Of a DNA stretch of 64,000 nucleotides, positions 50,630 through 59,115 are shown piece after piece. The notes beneath the pieces are model-generated. The model was not told the origin of the DNA. It made no database searches and saw only the letters and a list, made by a program, of their open reading frames with translations. Position numbers and translations under genes: made by a program. Within the stretch, counting starts at the first letter, position 1. Each line of letters starts with the position of its first letter. The DNA is taken from contig NQOF01000001.1 of the NCBI GenBank assembly GCA_002270465.1, forward strand, positions 2,501-66,500. The letters run 5' to 3'. This DNA is from Blautia hominis (GTDB taxonomy: Bacteria; Bacillota; Clostridia; Lachnospirales; Lachnospiraceae).

Positions 50630-52798
50630 TTAAATTTCATACCAGATAATCTCATTGGCATCCAGATGCAGTTCAAAGCTGCTTCCATCCCCTTTATATA
50701 CCACTGTATCCTGAGGCTCATAAGTATTGTTGACCACACAGTATTTTCCATTTTTCACATATGCATGGACTTCTACGTTATAATTTGAGGAGAACCATTT
50801 ATGCAGGTTTTCTTCATCATGGGATGACCAGAGGATGGCTCTGTAGAGAAGTCTGCTGTTCTCAAAGCTGTAAGGAAGGCCGCTGATATATACACTTCTC
50901 CCATCTCCGAAATCATTGGCAGCAAGCTGTACTTCCTTATCTACCTGCTTGATGATGGTGGTTTCCGGAAGGGCAAAAATACTCTTCTGGCCCTCGCCAA
51001 AATCTACTTCCCCTGTGCAGTCCTCCGTGATAAAGTGTTCATGTTCTTCCCAGTTGTATTTGTCCACATTCAGAGTGAAACCATTCTCTTTCTCCACTCC
51101 CATAACACCGGAGAGCTGGATGTAACGTCCCTCTCTCTGGCAGGCGGTAGGCTCACCCACGCCGATAAATCCGCCGCCTTCATATACAAAACGTTTCACT
51201 GCTGTAAGGATTTTCTCATCTGCCCAGTTCTCGCCTCCTGAATACGCGGTGTAGGCACCGCCCACATTGAGAATAACGTCAATATCTTTTAAGATATCCG
51301 GATTGTCTCTGATGTCATCAAAACTGATGAATCTCACATCAAAGGGCGCGCCGCTCAGTGACTCAATAATACCTGCATAAGAATAATTCTGTTTGTAGTA
51401 AATGGCATGGTGTACCATATGATTGCCCCAGGCACGCATTTTGCCCCAGCTGTTCAGCACAGCTACACGTTTTACACAATACGGTGTGGTTCCCTTGATA
51501 TTGTTATACAGGGTCCTGAATTCCCGGCAAACGCTCTCCACATAGTCAATAAAATCCGGGAACTGCATAGCCAGCTTCAGATATCCGCCGTAGCCGATAC
51601 GGTCGATCGGTTTTCTCAAAATAGCTCTTCTGGCTGTTACCCAGTTTACTTTTGCCTCTTTCACCGGGTCACCGCCCTCGTGGAATGTATCCGGGAAGAA
51701 GTAGGGGAGAAAACGTCCCTCTGTATAATCCACACCTTCAATATCACTGATCAGACGCAGGGTAGAACCATTTCCCACACTTCCCACAACAGCGTCCAGA
51801 CCTATGGATTTGAATTCATCCATAAATGGCTCGGTTCCAATCCAGTGGTCACCTAAGAACATCATGGCTTCCTTGCCGCACTCATGTGTGATATCCACCA
51901 TCTCTTTCGCCAGTTTGGCAACCTCACGTCTCTGGAATCTCTGGAAATCCTGGAATTCCTTTGACGGAATGCGGTAGGTATTGTTCATATAGCCCTGGTC
52001 AATAATGTATTCCGGACGGAATTTATACCCCGCCTCAGCCTCAAACTGTTCCAGAATGTATGGGCTTACGGAAGCGGAATACCCGTACCAATCCACATAT
52101 TTTTCTCTTGCCAGTTCATCAAAGATCAGAGTGAACTGGTGGAAAAAAGTTGTATAACGAATCACATCAATGTGAGGATTGTCCTGTATGTATTTGCGCA
52201 GCCTCTCCATGGAAAATTTGCGGGTCTTTGGCTGGCGGACATCAAAAGTGATCTGCTTTTCCACATCTTTCCAGTCATTGGTCACTGCATTATACATATG
52301 TACCGGGTCCCACATAATATAGGCCAGAAAACTGACTGTATAATCATGGAATGCTTTGGCATCATGGATGGTCACATTTCCTGTCTCGTCACTGTACTCC
52401 CACTGTTCAGGGGAAACCACCTCACCGGTTGTACGGTCAATCACTTCCCACCAGCGGGTGATATCATCCCTGGAATTAACCTTGAGCATGTCCGGATACA
52501 AATGGTTCATCAGATGAATGGACAGCTCACTTTCAGCTGCATTATAGAAAGGTGTCATGATATACATCTGCTGAATCTCATCCGGGTTTGCTTTTGCCCA
52601 TGTATTGTCTTTTCTGGTTGTATAATAAGTGGAGTAAACCTTGGCATCCACATGGCGCAGCTCCTCAGGATAGTCTGTTCCGTCACAGTCGCGGATAGCG
52701 TCTGCGCCCCACCGTTTCACAAGCTCCAGTGTCTCCGGAACCACATCCACATCTGTAGGAATTGTAACCCGCCCCTTCATTTCCGCTCTTTCACTCAT
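50630..52798 (-). CDS. GH112 beta-galactoside phosphorylase
   Basis: Protein of 722 residues, the normal family length, without a signal peptide, so cytoplasmic. GH112 enzymes phosphorolyse galacto-N-biose, lacto-N-biose or galactosyl-rhamnose to galactose 1-phosphate. Family segments are GRVTIPTDVDVVPETLELV at the N-terminus, the conserved MFLGDHWIGTEPF near residue 325 with a likely catalytic Asp, and the GG-rich VILNVGGAYTAYSGG near 520 in a glutaminase-like domain. Whether it prefers HexNAc or rhamnose acceptors cannot be read here. It is monocistronic, without transporter or nahK genes beside it. GAAAGGAG precedes the start. Confidence 0.92.
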   Translation of the reverse strand: MSERAEMKGRVTIPTDVDVVPETLELVKRWGADAIRDCDGTDYPEELRHVDAKVYSTYYTTRKDNTWAKANPDEIQQMYIMTPFYNAAESELSIHLMNHLYPDMLKVNSRDDITRWWEVIDRTTGEVVSPEQWEYSDETGNVTIHDAKAFHDYTVSFLAYIMWDPVHMYNAVTNDWKDVEKQITFDVRQPKTRKFSMERLRKYIQDNPHIDVIRYTTFFHQFTLIFDELAREKYVDWYGYSASVSPYILEQFEAEAGYKFRPEYIIDQGYMNNTYRIPSKEFQDFQRFQRREVAKLAKEMVDITHECGKEAMMFLGDHWIGTEPFMDEFKSIGLDAVVGSVGNGSTLRLISDIEGVDYTEGRFLPYFFPDTFHEGGDPVKEAKVNWVTARRAILRKPIDRIGYGGYLKLAMQFPDFIDYVESVCREFRTLYNNIKGTTPYCVKRVAVLNSWGKMRAWGNHMVHHAIYYKQNYSYAGIIESLSGAPFDVRFISFDDIRDNPDILKDIDVILNVGGAYTAYSGGENWADEKILTAVKRFVYEGGGFIGVGEPTACQREGRYIQLSGVMGVEKENGFTLNVDKYNWEEHEHFITEDCTGEVDFGEGQKSIFALPETTIIKQVDKEVQLAANDFGDGRSVYISGLPYSFENSRLLYRAILWSSHDEENLHKWFSSNYNVEVHAYVKNGKYCVVNNTYEPQDTVVYKGDGSSFELHLDANEIIWYEI

Positions 52799-53040
52799 AA
52801 GAATCTCCTTTCATCCGGTAAAAAATCTCAACTTTTTTCTCCTTTGCAGACTGCTGCCGCACTCTGCCGGAACTTTCGTCTTACTATCTATAGCATACGC
52901 AAATTTTCCTCATAAGTCTATCTTCTTCTTGCTCACAATATTAGATATATTGCTTTTTTACAATCCATTCCAACAATATAGATGAGTTATCAGACTGTTC
53001 CAGACCCCGAAAGTTTTTCCCGTACAGCTCAAACCGGCAC

Positions 53041-53081
53041 AAAAAAGGTGTGCAGCACCTTGACAAAAGGTCTGCACACCT
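53041..53081 (-). terminator. Terminator of the NhaC-family gene
   Basis: AGGTGTGCAG pairs with CTGCACACCT and is followed by TTTTTT on the minus strand, 16 bases past the stop. The 300-bp gap between this gene and the GH112 gene also holds the GH112 promoter region; a weak -35 TAGACT / -10 TATGCT pair with 17-bp spacing is the best candidate. Confidence 0.88.
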
Positions 53082-53096
53082 GTTTCTGCCCAATCC

Positions 53097-54710
53097 TTAG
53101 GAAAGAGGCCTGTTCTGTATTTTTATTACAACCAGCACCACCAGCATGAGAAGAATCGCTATAGGAAGCGCGATCCATGCAGTCTGCACAAATCCTGCAA
53201 TAATGTAGGAAACAAAGCTGACCGCTGCCGCTGTGACCGCATAAGGAAGCTGCGTGGAAACATGGTTTACATGGTCACACTGGGCTCCCGCTGACGCCAT
53301 AATTGTAGTGTCTGATATGGGAGAGCAGTGGTCACCGCATACAGCCCCTGCCATACAGGCAGAAATGGAAATGATCATTAGCTGCGGATTGGTGTTGGAA
53401 AATGCGGAAACTACAATGGGGATCAGGATACCAAAGGTTCCCCATGAAGTACCGGTGGCAAATGCCAGACCGCATCCAACTAAAAAGATAATAGCAGGAA
53501 GCAGGTTCATAAATCCGCTTGCTCCTGATTTCACCAGGACTTCCACATACTCTGCTGCACCCAGGCTGTCCGTCATGGCTTTCAGTGTCCAGGCAAAGGT
53601 CAGGATAAGGATGGCCGGAACCATGGCTTTAAATCCCTCCGGTATACATGCCATACAATCCCTGAAAGAGAGAACCCGACGGGCAATATACAGGACCACT
53701 GTGATCACCAGACCAAAAAAGCTGCCCAGTGCAAGGCCTACGGATGCATCACTCTGGGAGAATGCCTCTACAAACCCAGCCCCGTCGAAAAATCCTCCTG
53801 TATAGATCATGCCGATGACACAACACACTACCAGACACAAAATAGGGATGACAAGGTCAATCACTTTCCCCTTCATGTTCTCTCTCTGTGTCTCTGCACT
53901 GGCATAAGGGCGGCCCGGAGTGGTATACAGATCACCCTGCATTGCATTCTTCTCATGCACTGCCATGGAGCCGAACTCTACCTTCATCAGTACCATTCCC
54001 ACCATCATGACAATGGTAAGAAGGGCATAAAAATTATAAGGAATGGCCCGCACAAAAAGGGAAAGCCCGTCCTCCCCCTCCACAAATCCGCTGACTGCAG
54101 CAGCCCATGAGGAAATAGGAGCTATAATACAGACCGGAGCAGCCGTGGCATCAATAAGATAGGCCAGCTTTGCCCTGGAAACCTGCTGCTTGTCCGTCAC
54201 CGGACGCATAACACTGCCCACGGTGAGACAGTTGAAATAGTCGTCAATAAAAATCAGCACACCCAGCAGGATCGTGGCAAGCTGCGCGCCCACACGGCTC
54301 TTAATATGCTCGCCTGCCCAGCGTCCAAAAGCTGCGGAACCTCCTGCATTGTTCATGAGACACACCATAATGCCCAGAATGACCAGGAATACAAGGATCC
54401 CTACATTGTAGCCATCGGAAAGCACGCTGATTATGCCTCCCTGAAAAATCTGTGTTACCGTTCCCTCGAAGGAAAAGTTGGAGTAAAATAAAGCTCCCAC
54501 CAGAATTCCAATAAACAGAGAACTATAAACTTCCTTTGTGATCAGTGCCAGCGCGATCGCCACAACCGGCGGCACAAGCGCCCAGAAGGTCGCGTACATT
54601 TTAGGTTCATATGCCGTCTCGCCCTCCCCGGCAAATACTTTGACTGCACACAGCAGCACCATAAGCGCTGCGGACACCCACATGACCCATCTTCTTTTCC
54701 TGCTTCCCAT
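53097..54710 (-). CDS. NhaC-family transporter, probable lysine transporter (LysW-like)
   Basis: Protein of 537 residues starting MGSRKRRWVMWVSAALMVLL, with about 12 membrane helices. The family marks it as NhaC-type: IDDYFNCLTVGSVMRPVTDK near residue 155, GTSWGTFGILIPIVV near 410, and CMAGAVCGDHCSPISDTT near 435. The start at 54710 has GAGAGGA ahead; the 100-codon upstream extension is riboswitch RNA, not protein. Control by a lysine riboswitch strongly suggests lysine as substrate, as proposed by comparative genomics for NhaC-type LysW. Transport is not shown by sequence alone. Confidence 0.9.
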   Translation of the reverse strand: MGSRKRRWVMWVSAALMVLLCAVKVFAGEGETAYEPKMYATFWALVPPVVAIALALITKEVYSSLFIGILVGALFYSNFSFEGTVTQIFQGGIISVLSDGYNVGILVFLVILGIMVCLMNNAGGSAAFGRWAGEHIKSRVGAQLATILLGVLIFIDDYFNCLTVGSVMRPVTDKQQVSRAKLAYLIDATAAPVCIIAPISSWAAAVSGFVEGEDGLSLFVRAIPYNFYALLTIVMMVGMVLMKVEFGSMAVHEKNAMQGDLYTTPGRPYASAETQRENMKGKVIDLVIPILCLVVCCVIGMIYTGGFFDGAGFVEAFSQSDASVGLALGSFFGLVITVVLYIARRVLSFRDCMACIPEGFKAMVPAILILTFAWTLKAMTDSLGAAEYVEVLVKSGASGFMNLLPAIIFLVGCGLAFATGTSWGTFGILIPIVVSAFSNTNPQLMIISISACMAGAVCGDHCSPISDTTIMASAGAQCDHVNHVSTQLPYAVTAAAVSFVSYIIAGFVQTAWIALPIAILLMLVVLVVIKIQNRPLS

Positions 54711-54778
54711 AGAAACATCCTCTCTTTCTTTTCCCGGTTTCTGCCCTGTACTGCAGTGCTTTCTATTATTCCGGACAA

Positions 54779-54823
54779 TAAAAAGCCATGAACGGCAATC
54801 CCTTACGGGAACGCGTTCATGGC
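54779..54823 (-). terminator. Riboswitch expression-platform terminator
   Basis: GCCATGAACG pairs with CGTTCATGGC, followed by TTTTTA on the minus strand, between the lysine aptamer and the transporter start. It fits transcription-attenuation control in which bound lysine permits the terminator. Confidence 0.85.
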
Positions 54824-54845
54824 AGCAAAATTTCTTTCTCTGTCC

Positions 54846-55012
54846 AAGATGATAGCGCTCCACTTCCAGTGACAGTACGACGCATCTTATGCGGCGTCCC
54901 AGAAACAGACACCCGGGCAGGTATCCATCCCTTCGGCAGCTTCCCCTTTCTTTCCGGCGGCCGCCCGGCCTTTTCTGCGGAAATACTCTTGAAACCTGCA
55001 CCTCTATCATTC
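54846..55012 (-). ncRNA. Lysine riboswitch aptamer (L-box)
   Basis: On the minus strand the P1 stem pairs ATGATAG with CTATCAT. Inside are GAGGTGCAGGTTTCAAGAGT, GAAAGGGGAAGCTGCCGAAG, GGGATGGATACCTGCCC, CTGTCACTGG and GTGGAGCGCTATC in the order of the lysine riboswitch consensus. The span of about 167 nt is right. A promoter lies upstream and an intrinsic terminator downstream. It should reduce transporter expression when lysine is plentiful. Confidence 0.92.
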
Positions 55013-55058
55013 TGCCGTTCCTGACACATTGTCAGAAACCGTTTTTTATTTCTATGTT

Positions 55059-55087
55059 ATCATAACATTATCCTGTCAGAAATCCAA
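55059..55087 (-). promoter_or_regulatory. Promoter of the lysine riboswitch-transporter transcript
   Basis: The -35 TTGGAT (55082-55087) and -10 TATGAT (55059-55064) are spaced 17 bp, with TG ahead of the -10. A CTGACA/TGTCAG hairpin (55021-55035) lies between promoter and aptamer. Confidence 0.65.
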
Positions 55088-55362
55088 GTATTTTTGACAC
55101 ATTTCTTCCTAAAATTCATTTCATCTGTTATGATCCGCAAATTTCTCCCTTTATGGCAGTTCTCGCTTTCAGGGTGCTAACTACGATGGAATGCATTTCG
55201 GTATTGGCTGTCTCATGCTTTAGCTGCGCAGCGCGCTGAATTACTGCTTTTAATTTTCTATATATATAGAATACTTTCAGATAATATGGTATAATGATTG
55301 AAAGAATAATAGATAACGGACACCCGATCGTTACCCACAGTTTTATACAAGGAGGGATGGAT

Positions 55363-55959
55363 ATGGCTAACCGCATCATTACGATCAACCGAATGTATGG
55401 CAGCAATGGAAGGCTTATCGGAAAAGCACTTGCAGAGAGACTTGATATTCCGTTTTATGACAAAGAGCTCATCACCCTGGCAAGCCAGGAAAATGATATT
55501 CCCCTGGAGGAACTGAAAAAAGTAGATGAAACGCGGGCAAACCAATGGCATCTTCCGGTGAAAGACGCCATGCAGATGGAACCCCAGTATCATTTTCAGC
55601 CCATGAACGACGTGCTCTTTGGGTCCCAGTCTAAAATCATTCATGACCTGGCAGAAAAGGGAGACTGCATTATTGCAGGACGCTGTGCTGACCAGATTCT
55701 GGAGAACAAATGCAAAAGTATTTTCATTTTTGCCCCCTTTGAGTACAGGGTAAAAAACATTATGGAACGTATCGGCAGGGAAGAGCGAAGCGCCCGCTCT
55801 CTGGTCAAAAAAATGGATAAGAGAAGACGTTCCTACTATGAATACTTCACAGATGCCAAATGGCTGGATATGACCCACTATGACCTCTGTTTAGACAGCA
55901 GTAAATTTTCCCAGAAGCACATTCTGGATATGCTGGAGGCGGTTTACAGAGATATGTAA
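55363..55959 (+). CDS. Cytidylate kinase-like family protein
   Basis: Protein of 198 residues starting MANRIITINRMYGSNGRLIG, with AAGGAGGG six bases ahead. Features are a P-loop-like INRMYGSNGRLIGKALAERL, YDKELITLASQEN near residue 40, GDCIIAGRCADQIL near 105 and APFEYRVKNIMERIG near 128. This matches the cytidylate kinase-like (AAA_26) family, common in Firmicutes as stand-alone paralogues of Cmk. Here the P-loop has MYGSNGR rather than GSGKG, so nucleotide kinase activity is uncertain. It stands alone and is followed by a terminator. Confidence 0.87.
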   Translation: MANRIITINRMYGSNGRLIGKALAERLDIPFYDKELITLASQENDIPLEELKKVDETRANQWHLPVKDAMQMEPQYHFQPMNDVLFGSQSKIIHDLAEKGDCIIAGRCADQILENKCKSIFIFAPFEYRVKNIMERIGREERSARSLVKKMDKRRRSYYEYFTDAKWLDMTHYDLCLDSSKFSQKHILDMLEAVYRDM

Positions 55960-55978
55960 ATGACCGGATCGAGTACTA

Positions 55979-56004
55979 GGGACATCCACGGATGTCCCTT
56001 TTTT
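55979..56004 (+). terminator. Terminator of the cytidylate kinase-like gene
   Basis: GGGACATCC pairs with GATGTCCC around a 3-base loop, followed by TTTTTT. Confidence 0.9.
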
Positions 56005-56267
56005 CACAGCCTGACAGAAACATAAGTTCCGTCCTGCGCTGTGACGTTTATGATCTCCAGGCCTTTATACTGCCGCAGAACCTGATAGCATTCACGGCAG
56101 GCCTGACGGAGAAATTTTTTGTTGATATCTTTTCCGTAAGGAGCAGGCAGAGCATTCTGCATTTCCCGGACAGCACGCTCCGGGATGCAGGCTATAGCTA
56201 ATCCCGCAAGCCGCAGAGGTACCGGAATGAAAAGTCGTACATCCTTGGAGCGTATAATGATCCTCAT
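56004..56267 (-). CDS. Hypothetical protein, 87 residues, in the DUF2089 operon
   Basis: MRIIIRSKDVRLFIPVPLRL, then RQACRECYQVLRQYKGLEII and a C-terminal beta strand pair. The opening strand RIIIRSKDVRLFIPVPLRLA resembles small proteins found next to YvlB-like and DUF2089 genes in Firmicutes. It has a CREC pair only, so zinc binding is unlikely. It lies 15 bases past the 134-residue gene, on the same strand. Its function is unknown. Confidence 0.75.
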   Translation of the reverse strand: MRIIIRSKDVRLFIPVPLRLAGLAIACIPERAVREMQNALPAPYGKDINKKFLRQACRECYQVLRQYKGLEIINVTAQDGTYVSVRL

Positions 56268-56282
56268 CTTCTCTCCCCTTGC

Positions 56283-56687
56283 TTAACCGATGTAGATTTT
56301 TACAACATCACCGGCTTTAGATACTACATTCACAATATCACCGATCGCCTCCGCATCCAGACAGTCCACAACGGTATCCAGAATCTCCGTGAGTTCAATA
56401 CCCTGCATATTTTCACTGACAACAGGAAGTTTTCCTGTGACTTTGAGGATCTGGCGGATGGCTGTCACCGGAAGCTGCACGTTGACTTTATCCCCCTCAC
56501 TGCTGTCGACCACAATGCGTACCATTCTTTTATCATAATCCATGTTGACCGGTTCGGTTTTTACTACTTCATAGGAAGCTGACCCAGCCTCCTTTTGTGG
56601 TGTCAGAGCTGCCAGAAGTTCCGATGCCTGCTCTGCTGTAATTTTGCCTTCCTCTAACATTTTCAAAATCCTTAACTGTTCTTCCAT
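56283..56687 (-). CDS. SHOCT/YvlB-like N-domain protein
   Basis: Protein of 134 residues. The first 30 residues (EEQLRILKMLEEGKITAEQA) form the short helical motif of YvlB/LiaX N-termini and SHOCT-like regions. The rest has repeating beta strands (RMVRIVVDSSEGDKVNVQLP). Related proteins take part in envelope-stress regulation, which is only a hint here. It lies in a three-gene operon with the DUF2089 protein upstream, 40 bases away. Confidence 0.8.
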   Translation of the reverse strand: MEEQLRILKMLEEGKITAEQASELLAALTPQKEAGSASYEVVKTEPVNMDYDKRMVRIVVDSSEGDKVNVQLPVTAIRQILKVTGKLPVVSENMQGIELTEILDTVVDCLDAEAIGDIVNVVSKAGDVVKIYIG

Positions 56688-56727
56688 GATATTCTCCTTT
56701 TATTTTGATATTTTCATTTTTTTATTT

Positions 56728-57084
56728 TTATTTCATTTGCTCCAAAGCTTCCTCCGGGGTGATCTCTCCGCGTTCCAGGGCATCCAGTATTTCCTTTTTC
56801 TTATTGTCCGGAGCCGGAGCCGATTTGTACCCCAGCTTCTCTATCACCTCGTCCAGACGGGAACGGACTGTGGGATAAGAGATTTTCAGTTCTTTTTCTA
56901 CTTCTTTGATGTTGCCGCGGCAGCGGATGAATGTTTCGGTGAAGAAAAGCTCCTGTTCGGACAGGTAGTCAAATTTGTTCAGGCGGAAATCATTTTCAAT
57001 TACCGTATCACACTTGTCACATTTTAATTTGATCACTTTGAGCTGGCCGCCGCAGACCGGGCACTGACTGATTACTTTATACAT
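56728..57084 (-). CDS. DUF2089-family regulator-like protein
   Basis: Protein of 118 residues. An N-terminal zinc ribbon (CPVCGGQ and CDKCD) is followed by a helix-turn-helix-like segment (FTETFIRCRGNIKEVEKELK, then ISYPTVRSRLDEVIEKLGY) and a C-terminal helical motif ERGEITPEEALEQM, which resembles the start of the next protein. DUF2089 proteins are thought to be transcriptional regulators. It leads the operon and likely controls it, possibly through the palindrome at 57135-57152. Confidence 0.88.
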   Translation of the reverse strand: MYKVISQCPVCGGQLKVIKLKCDKCDTVIENDFRLNKFDYLSEQELFFTETFIRCRGNIKEVEKELKISYPTVRSRLDEVIEKLGYKSAPAPDNKKKEILDALERGEITPEEALEQMK

Positions 57085-57134
57085 TTGTTTTCCTCCTTAT
57101 GTTTTATATAATATACCTACACTTCGTATATATC

Positions 57135-57152
57135 AATATGAATATTCATATT
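57135..57152. promoter_or_regulatory. 18-bp perfect palindrome upstream of the DUF2089 gene
   Basis: AATATGAATATTCATATT reads the same on both strands and lies 50 bases ahead of the DUF2089 start in a strongly A/T-rich stretch. It is a good candidate operator for the operon's own regulator. Confidence 0.55.
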
Positions 57153-57413
57153 TTTAATGTCTATATTAATTATCTTAATTTTATTGTTAATTATATTGAT
57201 TTTAAGCATTCATTCCTTTTATATATCACCTCATGTATCCTCTATCCGCACTTTTATACCCATCTGCAGAGCTGTCAACTCTAATGTACCGGCTCTTCCG
57301 GCACACCCCCTGCTGCCGCCCAAAGTGATATTTCCCACTCCCGGCTTTACCGCCTGTAGTCCCACATCCGAAAAAACACCAAAGATCGTATTCTGCCTGC
57401 GTTTTTTCCACAC

Positions 57414-57465
57414 AAAAATCCAGAGAACCCGTTCTTCCGGAAAACAGAAAGAACGAATTCTCTGG
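57414..57465 (-). terminator. Terminator of the AraC/GyrI gene
   Basis: CCAGAGAA pairs with TTCTCTGG, and an inner CGTTCTT/AAGAACG stem extends it; ATTTTTG follows on the minus strand. The 460-bp gap from 57085 to 57548 otherwise holds only the A/T-rich promoter region of the DUF2089 operon. Confidence 0.8.
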
Positions 57466-57548
57466 AGTGCTGTATGCTTCACTTCTCACCCGGGTACAGC
57501 GAAACGTGAAACATCAGTATGAAATACTTAACAGGATGCACCGGCTCA

Positions 57549-58436
57549 TCAGATTTCTTTCACCGGCAGCAGTTCTATATATCCCCTGTGACCTACCGGT
57601 TCAAGCTGTATGCGGGGATTTTCCTTATCCCAGCAGCAGCCGATCACTTCCGGATCGTATTTTTCAATTGCCTGCTGCACCTCCGTGATCGCCTGGCAGT
57701 ACCCCTCCTCCTCGAAGGGCTCTCCGCGAAACATCAGGTATTTTGCTGCCGGAAGGTCTATGCATTCAAATCCCTCCGGCACCGGCTCCTGGAAATCTGC
57801 CGCCACTTCCACACCCTGCACATATTTCGATGTGCCCGGAGTGCGGTATGCATCCGGAAGCCATAGACATACAGGTTCGCCGCTGATGGATTTTATACTG
57901 GTGAGGATTCCCCACACATCACACCCTACTTCCCCGCAATACTGAAAATAGTCCTCCGCGTCCTTACCTCTCTTTAAGATCACTTTTCTTGCTGGCCGCT
58001 CTGTCATCTGAACAAATACACTTTTTACACTTTCCATATCTTCCGGCTCCTTTCGCAGGTTTCTGTATTTTACGCCGTAGGGGATAAACAGAAGCAGGGG
58101 CCCCGGTTTCGCCGTGTACTCTCTGGGATTACAGCCAAATTCCCGGAAAAAAGCACGCTGATACCCATCCACGCTGCCGAATCCCATATCCAGTGCCACA
58201 TCCAGAATCCTGCATTTCTCATCCCGCAGGCGCAAGGCAGACCGGGAAAGGCGCAGGCGGCGGATGTAATCTGCCGGAGTGAGATTGGTATACTCCTTAA
58301 ACAGGCGGTATGAATACCAGGGAGAATACAGAGACACTTCCGAAAGCTTCGCCAGCGTGATATTTTCACTTAAATGTTGCTCGATGTAATCCTGCATTCT
58401 CTGAACAGCCAGGATCTGCTCTGTCATTTCTGTCAC
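57549..58436 (-). CDS. AraC-family regulator with GyrI-like effector domain
   Basis: Protein of 295 residues. The first 105 residues carry two helix-turn-helix units (ENITLAKLSEVSLYSPWYSYRLF, ILDVALDMGFGSVDGYQRAFFREFGCNPREY). The remaining 185 residues resemble the GyrI/Rob effector-binding domain (RPARKVILKRGKDAEDYFQY, then YMFRGEPFEEEGYCQAITEV). This DNA-binding-first order is as in Rob and SoxS relatives. The domain often binds lipophilic or cationic compounds, and the regulators control efflux; no efflux gene is adjacent. Confidence 0.9.
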   Translation of the reverse strand: MTEMTEQILAVQRMQDYIEQHLSENITLAKLSEVSLYSPWYSYRLFKEYTNLTPADYIRRLRLSRSALRLRDEKCRILDVALDMGFGSVDGYQRAFFREFGCNPREYTAKPGPLLLFIPYGVKYRNLRKEPEDMESVKSVFVQMTERPARKVILKRGKDAEDYFQYCGEVGCDVWGILTSIKSISGEPVCLWLPDAYRTPGTSKYVQGVEVAADFQEPVPEGFECIDLPAAKYLMFRGEPFEEEGYCQAITEVQQAIEKYDPEVIGCCWDKENPRIQLEPVGHRGYIELLPVKEI

Positions 58437-58542
58437 CTCCCTACACTTGTTATCATACCGGAACTTTCAATATCACTCTCGACCTTTTTTGCCAACCACA
58501 AAACGCTTGTCCTTCCTTACAAAAGGATTTGGATCATAAAAC

Positions 58543-58592
58543 AGCTGCGGTACCTGCCGAATGGTTCAAATACCGGCAGGCCGCAGCAGCTT
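58543..58592 (-). terminator. Terminator past the Rrf2 regulator
   Basis: GCTGCGG pairs with CCGCAGC and CCTGCCG with CGGCAGG to form a long stem; TTTT follows on the minus strand. It would end the cysK-metY-rrf2 operon. Confidence 0.8.
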
Positions 58593-58613
58593 TCTTTTGT
58601 ATCACTGTTTTTC

Positions 58614-59048
58614 CTATATAATATAATTCAGGGAACACTGCTTCTGCCATTCTACCAAATCTGCCAGTGTGTATTTGTCCACCACACTTTTGATGGCATT
58701 GTCCAGCTCCTGCCAGAGAACAAGCGTGGGGCAGGCTTCCGCACGGGGACATTCGTTGGTCTCCCCTTCCAGGCATTCCACCGGTGCCAGGCTGCCCTCT
58801 GTCAAACGAAGGATAGAACCAACGGTATACTCCTCCGGCTTCTTTGACAGGCGGTAACCGCCCTGGGGCCCGCGGATGCTTTTCACATAACCGGCGCGGG
58901 CAAGGATAGACACGATCTGCTCCAGGTATTTTGTGGAAATTTCCTGTCTTGACGCAATTTCTTTTACTCTCACCGGACCGCCCTCATCGTGTATGGCTAT
59001 ATCCAGCATCATACGCAGTGCATAACGTCCTTTTGTTGATATTTTCAT
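58614..59048 (-). CDS. Rrf2-family regulator (CymR/IscR-like)
   Basis: Protein of 144 residues. A winged helix (MKISTKGRYALRMMLDIAIH, IASRQEISTKYLEQIVSILA, RGPQGGYRLSK) is followed by three Cys residues (VECLEGETNECPRAEACPTL near residues 93-107) that match the iron-sulfur-binding loop of IscR-type proteins. CymR-type members lack it but control cysteine synthesis. Its place after cysK and metY suggests a cysteine-linked regulator. The palindrome at the cysK promoter is a plausible target. Confidence 0.92.
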   Translation of the reverse strand: MKISTKGRYALRMMLDIAIHDEGGPVRVKEIASRQEISTKYLEQIVSILARAGYVKSIRGPQGGYRLSKKPEEYTVGSILRLTEGSLAPVECLEGETNECPRAEACPTLVLWQELDNAIKSVVDKYTLADLVEWQKQCSLNYII

Positions 59049-59115
59049 GAGTTACCTCCAGATATCCCTTTCTTTCCGAAGGCAGATGCTGTCATCCCCG
59101 CTTCCCCTGTACCTG

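Noticed and set aside
54711-55010. 100-codon N-terminal extension of the NhaC-family protein
   Set aside because: The sequence folds as a lysine riboswitch and terminator, and the family N-terminus starts at 54710 with its own ribosome binding site.
57226-57489. Overlapping 83-87 codon frames past the AraC/GyrI gene
   Set aside because: Both pass through the terminator hairpin, have no start signals and no recognisable sequence.
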